A program made the translations under genes and the position numbers. A stretch of 5,321 nucleotides of DNA, taken from an uncultured Pseudorhodobacter sp. (GTDB lineage: Bacteria; Pseudomonadota; Alphaproteobacteria; Rhodobacterales; Rhodobacteraceae). Shown piece by piece: positions 1-4,869 of this stretch. The stretch lies in contig CALEMZ010000083.1 of the NCBI GenBank assembly GCA_937910975.1, positions 1-5,321 on the forward strand, given 5' to 3'. Each line of letters starts with the position of its first letter. Within the stretch, counting starts at the first letter, position 1. The notes under the pieces were generated by a model. It was not told the DNA's origin. It saw nothing but the letters and a program-made list of their open reading frames with translations, and ran no database searches.

Positions 1-78
1 AGGGATTCGAACCCTGGGAACCCTCACAGGCTCAACGGTTTTCGAGACCGCCCCGTTCGACCACTCCGGCACCTCTCC
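1..78 (-). tRNA. tRNA-Ser (anticodon CGA), 3' end cut by window edge
   Basis: Read on the minus strand, the molecule begins at 78 with the acceptor half GGAGAGG followed by TG and a D-arm. The anticodon stem is GCGGT/ACCGT (one G-U pair) around the loop CTCGAAA, so the anticodon CGA lies at 44-42 and reads UCG serine codons. A long variable arm follows, as expected for serine tRNA. The T-arm AGGG-TTCGAAT-CCCT runs to position 1. The last base of the T-stem, the 3' acceptor strand and CCA lie outside the window. The long variable arm separates this from most other tRNAs, and the anticodon decides Ser over Leu or Tyr. Most integrases use the 3' end of a tRNA gene, which is off-window, so the IS debris on the 5' side is not evidence of tRNA-targeted integration. 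Confidence 0.95.
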
Positions 79-101
79 GCGGCGGGGATCGTCTGGGGCG
101 G

Positions 102-130
102 GATTTAGCTTGGCGGGCTTGATGTTGCAA
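102..130 (-). promoter_or_regulatory. candidate sigma-70-type promoter for tRNA-Ser
   Basis: On the minus strand there is TTGCAA (130-125), a 17-nt spacer, then TAAATC (107-102). The boxes match the TTGACA and TATAAT consensus at 4/6 and 3/6. The spacing is ideal, and transcription would start near 95, about 17 nt before the mature tRNA 5' end at 78. This is inferred from position and spacing only. Confidence 0.35.
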
Positions 131-210
131 GCCTGTATTCAGGAGATTCCTCATGCCCTATGTTTTTTTTCGCGCGCGTGTTCTTAAGCCGCTGCCAAGT
201 GTAGATCGTC

Positions 211-438
211 TCATGCGTATATCTGGCCGATCAGCCACTTCGCGAACCGGGTAGCCCCATCGACCGCATCGCGCTTACACTCATCCGTGAACGTCGCGCC
301 GAACATCTGTTTCTTCTTGCTTCCAAGATTTCCAAACATGGCTTCTACAAGTCTATTGATACATCACAGCATCAGACCGGCATAAAAGCCCAACAAAGCG
401 TCATTTAGCAGGTCTGATTGATCTTTGTCATATCGCAA
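211..438 (-). pseudogene. broken frame with IS3 OrfA-like segment
   Basis: One minus-strand frame runs from a TTG at 438-436 to a stop at 213-211 and is interrupted by a single TGA at 366-364. The TTG sits 7 nt after GAGGAGG (452-446), an excellent ribosome site, and the first 24 codons read LRYDKDQSDLLNDALLGFY and onward to LML. After the TGA comes an ATG at 339, then a basic run SKKKQ and FTDECKRDAV. That last motif resembles the N-terminus of IS3-family OrfA proteins (FTDEFKRDAV-type). Beyond it the expected helix-turn-helix is absent. A second scrap, IYTWQRLK, lies in another frame at 206-183 and could be the displaced end of an OrfA helix. I do not recognise the first 24 codons. The IS3 assignment rests on one short motif recalled from memory. 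The alternative is a decayed non-IS gene joined to an IS fragment. Confidence 0.3.
371..418. repeat. 8-bp inverted repeat with 32-nt interior
   Basis: ATCAGACC at 371-378 is the exact reverse complement of GGTCTGAT at 411-418. Adjacent bases do not extend the arms. The interior contains CAACAAAGC (391-399), which matches part of the IS5-type end at 639-647 in the same orientation. This may be the end structure of a small mobile scrap or chance. There is no U-tract to suggest a terminator. Confidence 0.4.
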
Positions 439-483
439 TGTTCTGCCTCCTCTAAACTTCCAGTGATGTATTGCGGGAGGCAG
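434..483. repeat. interleaved inverted repeats (A-B-A'-B' order)
   Basis: CGCAAT (434-439) pairs with ATTGCG (470-475), and CTGCCTCC (443-450) pairs with GGAGGCAG (476-483). The two pairs are interleaved rather than nested, and the right arms are directly adjacent. On the minus strand GAGGAGG (452-446), which includes part of the second pair, is the ribosome site in front of the TTG at 438, so pairing could hide that site. The 19-nt stretch between B and A' and the zero-length last loop do not suit a classic H-type pseudoknot. Confidence 0.4.
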
Positions 484-542
484 GCGGTATGGACCAAGGC
501 AAAATCGTAAAGTCGGAGCATGTGCGGGCTAGTTCGAATATG

Positions 543-631
543 TCCAGCTATGCTAAGCGCGGTATAGCCGTTGAGCACGGCATACGTATCGGCAGCTCGG
601 CGCGCTGGCCCAGCAGTTTCATACAGCGCAT
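543..631 (-). pseudogene. IS5-family transposase, C-terminal remnant with deletion and frameshift
   Basis: On the minus strand ATG at 631-629 opens MRCMKLLGQR, followed directly by AELPIR (to 584). After a one-base shift the next frame continues AVLNGYTALSIAG (581-543). From memory, IS5-family transposases common in Paracoccus and relatives end with KLLGQRL, then ARDFDRQVAE, a few residues, and AVLNGFTALGIP. The remnant fits this with about ten codons missing between GQR and AEL and a single-base deletion before AVLNG. Everything N-terminal, including the DDE catalytic core, is gone. The fragment lies immediately inside the terminal repeat at 633-648, so an internal deletion joined one IS end to the last codons of the gene. 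It is a dead element. Confidence 0.65.
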
Positions 632-632
632 C

Positions 633-648
633 TTTGTGCAACAAAGCC
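633..648 (-). repeat. terminal inverted repeat of the IS5-family remnant
   Basis: On the minus strand this reads GGCTTTGTTGCACAAA, the type of end found on IS5-family elements in alphaproteobacteria (known family pattern, recalled). The sequence is partly self-complementary (TTTGT/ACAAA). The transposase remnant begins 2 bp inside it. The outer edge, near 648-650, lies about 10 bp past the LysR stop codon. The opposite end is not clear: a loosely similar stretch around 487-505 on the plus strand is too degraded to call. No target duplication could be identified. Confidence 0.5.
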
Positions 649-657
649 AACCGTAGG

Positions 658-1593
658 CTATTTATTTCCCGTAACAGGCGGAGGGGCGTCTGTAAGTATC
701 CAGTCGCGAAACCGAACGAAAGCCGCAATGTCGAGGCTGCGTTGCGGATAACTCAGCACATAGGGCGTATCGCTTGCCATGGAGCGCGCTGATGCGAGGC
801 GCAGCGCGCCGGAGGCCAGATCGGGTCCGACGAACAACTCCGGCACCAGCGCCAGCCCAAGGCCGGCCCGCGCCGCCGCCAGCACCATGCCAAACTGTTC
901 AAACCGCGCGCCGCGTAAGATGGTGATCGGGTCCAGCCCAGCATTGAGGAACCAGTCAAGCCAAAGGTTGGGCCGGGTCGCCTGCTGTAGCAATGGCAAG
1001 CGCGCGAGATCGACATCCTCCAGCATTCCAGCTTTGGGCAAGAGCGCTGGGGCGGCGACGACGACAAGGCGCTCTTCGGCCAAAATATCCACCTGCGCTC
1101 CCCGCAAATGCCGCTGCGCCCGCAAAATCGCAACATCACGGGGGTCACGCTCAAAATCCAACGGGGCGAGGGTGGCGGTCATGTCAAACGTCACCTCAGG
1201 CGCGATGGCGGCAAAGCGTGACAGGCGCGGGATCAGCCAAAGGGCGGCGAATGTGGGCAGCACCGCCAGCCGCAGCACATCACGGTGCCCACCAAAAGAC
1301 ATCACCGTCAGCGCTGCGCGGTCCAGATCGGCCAGCATCCGCTCGGCCTCGGGCAGCAGCGCGCGACCTGCGTCTGACAGCACGAGCCTTTGGCGGATAC
1401 GGTGAAACAGCGCGACGCCCAGCCGCGCCTCCAGCGTGGTCAGGGCGCGGCTGATGGCGCTTTGGGTCAGGCCAAGCGCGGCGGCGGCCCGCGTGGCCGT
1501 GCCGGTTTTGGCGGCTTGGACAAAGGCCTGAAGTTCAGGCAATGTGGGGGTATAGGCGTGACGCATAAGGGCAAGTTTATGCGCATTACTCAT
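658..1593 (-). CDS. LysR-type transcriptional regulator, probable regulator of gcdH
   Basis: A 311-residue DNA-binding regulator. The N-terminal winged helix-turn-helix spans about residues 18-75, with TATRAAAALGLTQSAISRAL and TLEARLGVALF as the recognisable LysR core. The rest is the effector-binding domain (about 95-300), ending in a FRDWIL segment as in GcvA-like members. Length is normal for the family. It is transcribed away from gcdH across a short gap with a LysR-type dyad, the usual arrangement for a regulator and its target, so control of gcdH (perhaps in response to glutarate or glutaryl-CoA) is inferred. The start is uncertain. ATG 1593 lies inside the dyad and has only weak upstream AGG signals. 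ATG 1566 (302 residues, starting MRHAYTPTL) puts the helix-turn-helix at the more usual distance and frees the dyad, but lacks a ribosome site. The stop is about 10 bp from an IS end, so the last few residues may not be ancestral. Confidence 0.9.
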   Translation of the reverse strand: MSNAHKLALMRHAYTPTLPELQAFVQAAKTGTATRAAAALGLTQSAISRALTTLEARLGVALFHRIRQRLVLSDAGRALLPEAERMLADLDRAALTVMSFGGHRDVLRLAVLPTFAALWLIPRLSRFAAIAPEVTFDMTATLAPLDFERDPRDVAILRAQRHLRGAQVDILAEERLVVVAAPALLPKAGMLEDVDLARLPLLQQATRPNLWLDWFLNAGLDPITILRGARFEQFGMVLAAARAGLGLALVPELFVGPDLASGALRLASARSMASDTPYVLSYPQRSLDIAAFVRFRDWILTDAPPPVTGNK

Positions 1594-1597
1594 AAAC
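1575..1597. promoter_or_regulatory. LysR-type operator (T-N11-A dyad)
   Basis: GTTTATG-N9-CATAAAC is a perfect dyad with 7-bp arms. It contains the T-N11-A pattern typical of LysR recognition sites (T1580, A1592). Its centre, 1586, lies about 65 bp upstream of the gcdH transcription start predicted from the promoter boxes, which is the classic position for a LysR activation site. It also covers the upstream ATG of the LysR gene, so binding would probably reduce the regulator's own expression. Sequence and spacing are seen directly; binding is inferred. Confidence 0.55.
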
Positions 1598-1614
1598 CTG
1601 CAAACCTAATTCAT

Positions 1615-1643
1615 TTGAAAATGCGGGCCGCGCACGGTATTCA
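1615..1643 (+). promoter_or_regulatory. candidate gcdH promoter
   Basis: TTGAAA (1615-1620, 5/6 match to TTGACA) is followed after 17 nt by TATTCA (1638-1643, a weak 3/6 match to TATAAT), as expected for an activator-dependent promoter. Transcription would begin near 1650, giving a leader of about 24 nt before ATG 1674. A short dyad TTCA-TT-TGAA (1610-1619) overlaps the upstream box, and ATTC-N7-GAAT (1639-1653) overlaps the downstream box. Either could be an additional regulator contact. Confidence 0.45.
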
Positions 1644-1663
1644 ATGCCAGAATGTGAAGAAAT

Positions 1664-1667
1664 GGAG
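1664..1667 (+). promoter_or_regulatory. ribosome binding site deciding the gcdH start
   Basis: GGAG ends 6 nt before ATG 1674. The in-frame ATG at 1644 has no such site and lies upstream of the predicted transcription start near 1650. The ATG at 1662 overlaps this site. All of this favours 1674. Confidence 0.65.
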
Positions 1668-1673
1668 CCCCCA

Positions 1674-2891
1674 ATGGATAAGCCGAAGCTGAAAGCCAAA
1701 GATGCGCCTGATCTGGGCCGGTTCGATTGGGAAGACCCCTTCCGTCTGGAAGACCAGCTTTCCGAGGAAGAGCGGATGTTGCGCGACGGGGCGCGGGCCT
1801 ATGCGCAGGAAAAGTTGCAGCCGCGCGTGACGCAGGCTTACCGCGAGGAAAGCACCGATCCGGGCATTTTCCGCGAGATGGGCGAAATGGGCCTTCTGGG
1901 CGTAACCCTTCCCGAGGAATACGGCGGGCTCGGGGCCTCATACGTGGCCTATGGGCTAGTCGCGCGCGAAGTGGAGCGGGTGGATTCAGGGTATCGCTCG
2001 ATGATGTCGGTGCAGTCCAGCTTGGTGATGTATCCGATCTATGCCTACGGGTCGGAAGAACAGCGGATGAAATATCTGCCGAAACTGGCGAGCGGCGAAT
2101 ATATCGGCTGCTTTGGCCTGACGGAGCCGGATGCCGGCTCGGACCCGGGGGGGATGAAAACGGTCGCCAAGAAAACCGCCGGTGGCTACGTGCTCAACGG
2201 TGCTAAAATGTGGATTTCAAACGCGCCGATTGCGGATGTTTTCGTGGTCTGGGCTAAATCTGAGGCGCATGGCGGCAAGATCCGGGGCTTTGTGCTGGAC
2301 AAGGGCATGAAGGGGCTTTCCGCGCCGAAGATCGGCGGCAAGCTGAGCCTGCGGGCCTCGATCACCGGTGAGATCGTGATGAAGGATGTGGAAGTGGGCG
2401 AGGACGCGCTCTTGCCACATGTGGAGGGGTTGAAGGGGCCGTTTGGCTGCCTCAACCGGGCGCGCTACGGGATTTCCTGGGGGGTTCTGGGGGCGGCAGA
2501 GTTTTGTATGGATGCGGCACGGCAATACGGGCTGGATCGCAAGCAGTTCAACCGGCCTCTGGCGCAGACCCAGCTTTATCAGCTCAAGCTTGCCAATATG
2601 ATGACGGATATCAGCCTTGGCCTGCAAGCCTCGCTTCGGGTTGGCCGCTTGCTTGACGCGGCGAATGCGGCACCAGAGATGATCTCGATCGTGAAGCGGA
2701 ACAATTGCGGCAAAGCGCTGGAAATCGCCCGCCATTCCCGTGACATGCATGGCGGAAACGGGATTCAAGAAGATTATCAGATCATGCGGCATATGATGAA
2801 CCTTGAAACGGTGAACACCTATGAAGGCACCCATGATGTGCATGCCCTGATTTTGGGCCGCGCGATCACCGGGCTGCAGGCGTTTTTCTAA
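1674..2891 (+). CDS. gcdH: glutaryl-CoA dehydrogenase
   Basis: A 405-residue FAD enzyme of the acyl-CoA dehydrogenase family. It oxidises and decarboxylates glutaryl-CoA to crotonyl-CoA and CO2 in lysine, hydroxylysine and tryptophan breakdown, passing electrons to electron-transfer flavoprotein. It acts in the cytosol. Near the N-terminus (about 16-23) is RFDWEDPF, typical of this subfamily. REVERVDSGYRSMMSVQSS contains Glu101, Arg108 and Ser112, which line up with human mature residues Glu87, Arg94 and Ser98 that surround the substrate carboxylate. FGLTEPDAGSDP (147-158) and GAKMWISNAP (176-185) are flavin and substrate motifs. YEGTHDVHALILGRAITG near the end carries Glu384, the catalytic base. 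Length and motifs indicate a complete, active enzyme. An upstream in-frame ATG (1644, 415 residues) is less likely because it lacks a ribosome site. A divergent LysR gene and operator suggest substrate-induced expression. A hairpin follows the stop. Confidence 0.95.
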   Translation: MDKPKLKAKDAPDLGRFDWEDPFRLEDQLSEEERMLRDGARAYAQEKLQPRVTQAYREESTDPGIFREMGEMGLLGVTLPEEYGGLGASYVAYGLVAREVERVDSGYRSMMSVQSSLVMYPIYAYGSEEQRMKYLPKLASGEYIGCFGLTEPDAGSDPGGMKTVAKKTAGGYVLNGAKMWISNAPIADVFVVWAKSEAHGGKIRGFVLDKGMKGLSAPKIGGKLSLRASITGEIVMKDVEVGEDALLPHVEGLKGPFGCLNRARYGISWGVLGAAEFCMDAARQYGLDRKQFNRPLAQTQLYQLKLANMMTDISLGLQASLRVGRLLDAANAAPEMISIVKRNNCGKALEIARHSRDMHGGNGIQEDYQIMRHMMNLETVNTYEGTHDVHALILGRAITGLQAFF

Positions 2892-2897
2892 AGCCCT

Positions 2898-2924
2898 CCC
2901 CGCCCCTATGGTTCAGGGGCGGGG
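2898..2924 (+). terminator. GC hairpin after gcdH
   Basis: CCCCGCCCCT (2898-2907), a 7-nt loop and AGGGGCGGGG (2915-2924) form a perfect 10-bp stem starting 6 nt after the gcdH stop. No run of T follows, so it is not a textbook intrinsic terminator. It may stop or weaken transcription into the ligase gene, or protect the 3' end of the gcdH mRNA. The 141-bp gap to the next start also argues that the two genes are not tightly coupled. Confidence 0.55.
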
Positions 2925-3020
2925 CCGCAGGCGAAAGGCCGTGGTTCGGGCATCCGCTCTGAGGTGCAAACGATTTGTAGGCAACAGCCTGCTCTTTGGC
3001 TTACGCTGGCCCGAAAGTCC

Positions 3021-3025
3021 GGGAG
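3021..3025 (+). promoter_or_regulatory. ribosome binding site deciding the ligase start
   Basis: GGGAG lies 7 nt before ATG 3033. The same frame is open back to a GTG at 2964, but that codon has no good ribosome site, and the 23 extra residues (QTICRQQPALWL and onward) do not resemble the start of an AMP-forming ligase. Confidence 0.65.
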
Positions 3026-3032
3026 AATTCAC

Positions 3033-4589
3033 ATGGCCCATTTCAAAAGCTACCTGCCCGATCTGACGATGCGCGAGCAATCCGTGACGGAGCGCGTGTT
3101 TGAAGGGCTGGTCGCGCGACCGGATGATGCCGTTTTGATTGACGGTCCAAGCGGGCGGGTGATGACCGCCAAAACGCTGATGACGGATGTAAAGCGTCTT
3201 GCCGGGGGGCTTCAGGCGGCGGGCTTTGGCAAAGGCCATGTCATGGCGCTGATGGCGCCGAACATACCCGAATTTGCCACCGTCTTGCATGGCGGGCTTT
3301 GGGCCGGGGGCACTGTCACCACCATCAACCCGACCTATACCGCACCCGAATTGCGCCACCAGCTGAATGATGCGGGCGCGACATGGATGTTTGTGGTGGA
3401 AAGCCTCGCCGATATGGCGCGGGCCGTCGCCCCCGAAACGGGTGTAACACGGATCGTGGTGATAGACGGCGATGCGCCCTCCGACAGCTTGGCTGCATTG
3501 ATGGGCGAGCCGCTGGAGGCGCAGGCCCCCATTGATCTGGATCGCCATATCGCGCTGACGCCCTATTCCTCGGGCACGACAGGGCTGCCCAAGGGCGTGA
3601 TGCTGAGCCACCGCGCCTTGGTGGCCAATATAGACCAGATGCTGGCGATGCAGATCGTGGTGCCGGGCGAAACCATGGTGTGCTTTTTGCCGTTTTTCCA
3701 CATCTACGGGCTGCAAGTCGGGATGAGCAGCTTTTTGGCGGGTGGCGCGCGGCTGGTGACATTGCCGCGCTTTGATCTGGAGATGTATCTGCGGTTGGCG
3801 CAAAATCACAAATCTCGCGCGCTGTGGGTGGTGCCGCCCGTCGCGCTGGCGCTGGCCAAGCATCCGATGGTGGATCAGTTTGATCTGTCGGCGGTCGAGG
3901 TGGTCTGTTCTGCCGCGGCACCTCTGGGGGCCGATATTGCGGCACAGCTCGGCGCGCGCCTGAACTGCGTGCCGCTGCAAGCCTATGGCATGACTGAGGC
4001 CAGCCCCGCCATCACCGTGACCAACTGGACCGCCCCGCGCAAAGGTACGGTGGGGCAGTTGCCGCCCTCAACCCTTGGGCGGATTGTGAATATTGCCACG
4101 GGCGAACATCTGGGGCCGGGGCAAGAGGGTGAGATATGGACCAAAGGCCCGCAGGTGATGCTGGGCTATCTCAACAACGCCGAGGCGACGGCGGAAACGA
4201 TCACGCCCGATGGTTGGCTGCGCACCGGTGATATCGGCTATTTTGATGATGAGGGCTATTTGTTCATCACCGACCGCCTGAAGGAGTTGATCAAATTCAA
4301 GGGGTTTCAGGTTGCCCCCGCCGAGTTGGAGGCCGAACTTGTGACCCATCCCGCGATTGCCGATGCCGCCGTGATCGGCCAGCCCGATGATGAGGCGGGC
4401 GAAGTGCCGGTTGCCTTTGTGGTGCTGGCCCCCGGTGCTGATCTGCCTGCGGCAGAAGTGATCGCCTATCTCGCGACGCGGCTGGCCTCTTACAAGCAGG
4501 TGCGCAAAGTGCATTTCGTGGAGGCGGTGCCAAAATCGGCCTCGGGCAAGATTTTGCGGCGGTTGTTGCGGGATCAGTTGGCGCCGTAA
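3033..4589 (+). CDS. AMP-forming acyl-CoA ligase, 4-coumarate-CoA ligase type
   Basis: A 518-residue member of the ANL superfamily. It joins a carboxylic acid to coenzyme A through an acyl-adenylate, using ATP and releasing AMP and pyrophosphate. All core motifs are present: the phosphate loop YSSGTTGLPKGVMLSH (178-193), YGMTE (318-322), GWLRTGD (394-400) with the adenosine-binding Asp, the hinge DRLKELIKFKG (414-424), and the C-terminal KSASGKILRR with catalytic Lys506. Length is normal for 4-coumarate/long-chain ligase relatives. No signal peptide or membrane segment is seen. The acid substrate cannot be told from the sequence; aryl-propenoic, medium-chain or dicarboxylic acids are all possible. 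It lies in the same direction as gcdH, 141 bp downstream and past a GC hairpin, so it may share a pathway but need not share a transcript. The stop TAA is at 4587-4589. Confidence 0.9.
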   Translation: MAHFKSYLPDLTMREQSVTERVFEGLVARPDDAVLIDGPSGRVMTAKTLMTDVKRLAGGLQAAGFGKGHVMALMAPNIPEFATVLHGGLWAGGTVTTINPTYTAPELRHQLNDAGATWMFVVESLADMARAVAPETGVTRIVVIDGDAPSDSLAALMGEPLEAQAPIDLDRHIALTPYSSGTTGLPKGVMLSHRALVANIDQMLAMQIVVPGETMVCFLPFFHIYGLQVGMSSFLAGGARLVTLPRFDLEMYLRLAQNHKSRALWVVPPVALALAKHPMVDQFDLSAVEVVCSAAAPLGADIAAQLGARLNCVPLQAYGMTEASPAITVTNWTAPRKGTVGQLPPSTLGRIVNIATGEHLGPGQEGEIWTKGPQVMLGYLNNAEATAETITPDGWLRTGDIGYFDDEGYLFITDRLKELIKFKGFQVAPAELEAELVTHPAIADAAVIGQPDDEAGEVPVAFVVLAPGADLPAAEVIAYLATRLASYKQVRKVHFVEAVPKSASGKILRRLLRDQLAP

Positions 4590-4722
4590 CGGGGCTATTG
4601 AGGGCTTTAATCTAGGCGCCGCACGGGGTTGGGGCGGGCAGATGCCAAGTACGTCACAAATCCGTTACGGTTATGCCCCAAAGCGATAGGCGGTCACTCT
4701 CCGCCTGACTGGCTGCAAACCA

Positions 4723-4869
4723 CATCCGGCAGTGGCAATTGCACGCAGTTTAACCAACACTTTCGCCGGGATAAGACCCGCACATCCGCCGGGGTTTATC
4801 GGGGCCGAGGTAATCGGCGCATTACTGGCGGCGACTTTCATGGGCTGGTTGTTGAAGGAGAAAACATGA
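4723..4869 (+). pseudogene. C-terminal remnant of an aquaporin (MIP-family channel)
   Basis: The frame ending in TGA at 4867-4869 reads HPAVAIARSLTNTFAGIRP, then a short PPGFIGAEVIGALLAATF segment and GWLLKEKT. This matches the last part of bacterial aquaporins: the second NPA box followed by VTIARSLTDTFAGIRP-like sequence and the final membrane helix. The family features are recalled, not searched. NPA has become HPA. Upstream the frame is closed by TAG at 4687, and no recognisable N-terminal three-quarters precede it. An adjacent frame at 4707-4727 (DWLQTTS) may be the pre-NPA loop displaced by a small indel. In some alphaproteobacterial ars operons an aquaporin stands directly before arsC and exports arsenite, and this scrap has the same place and a four-base overlap (ATGA) with arsC. 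It cannot encode a channel. Confidence 0.7.
4855..4860 (+). promoter_or_regulatory. ribosome binding site of arsC inside the aquaporin remnant
   Basis: AAGGAG lies 5 nt before ATG 4866 and within the last codons of the aquaporin frame. This matches an originally coupled gene pair with a shared ATGA junction. Confidence 0.75.

Larger units (their letters stand above)
79..657. other. gene-free stretch with insertion-sequence debris
   Basis: No intact gene is visible between the tRNA and the LysR gene. From left to right it holds the putative tRNA promoter, a T8 tract next to CGCGCGCG (163-178), a broken IS3 OrfA-like frame on the minus strand (211-438), an 8-bp inverted repeat (371-418), interleaved inverted repeats (434-483), and an internally deleted IS5-family piece ending at about 648. 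The base composition is visibly less GC-rich than in the flanking genes, and open frames on both strands lack coding character. Repeated insertion and decay between two conserved loci is the simplest reading. Confidence 0.6.

Noticed and set aside
205..408. Plus-strand stop-free stretch with protein-like composition
   Set aside because: It has no ATG and no ribosome site, and it is antisense to the IS3-like frame. No recognisable motif.
434..483. Classic H-type pseudoknot or riboswitch
   Set aside because: The loop lengths (19 nt between the stems, none at the last crossing) do not suit an H-type fold, and no known riboswitch core was recognised.
471..656. Plus-strand open frame of 61 codons through the IS5 remnant
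   Set aside because: It is antisense to the transposase remnant. Its end (FVQQSQP) is simply the IS terminal repeat read in translation.
79..660. Genomic island integrated at the tRNA-Ser gene
   Set aside because: The debris is on the 5' side of the tRNA. No integrase gene and no duplicated tRNA end is visible.
405..728. Minus-strand 107-codon open frame as a gene
   Set aside because: It begins inside the LysR gene in another frame and runs through the IS end. Only its AVLNGYTAL part is meaningful, as one frame of the broken transposase.
779..1405. Plus-strand 208-codon open frame opposite the LysR gene
   Set aside because: It is Ser/Arg/Ala-rich as expected for the antisense of a high-GC gene and shows no domain.
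1644..1673. Longer gcdH start at ATG 1644
   Set aside because: No ribosome site, upstream of the predicted transcription start, and the ten extra residues are not typical of the enzyme. ATG 1674 has GGAG at 6 nt.
2964..3032. GTG start for the ligase
   Set aside because: No good ribosome site and extra residues unlike the family. ATG 3033 has GGGAG at 7 nt.
2913..3980. Minus-strand 355-codon open frame opposite the ligase
   Set aside because: His/Arg/Gln-rich antisense shadow of a clear AMP-forming ligase gene.
4629..4681. Dyad TTGGGGC/GCCCCAA and CCGTTACGG echoing CCGTAACGG at the ligase stop
   Set aside because: Short arms with a 39-nt loop. The two 9-mers are 70 bp apart without further similarity, so chance is likely in GC-rich DNA.
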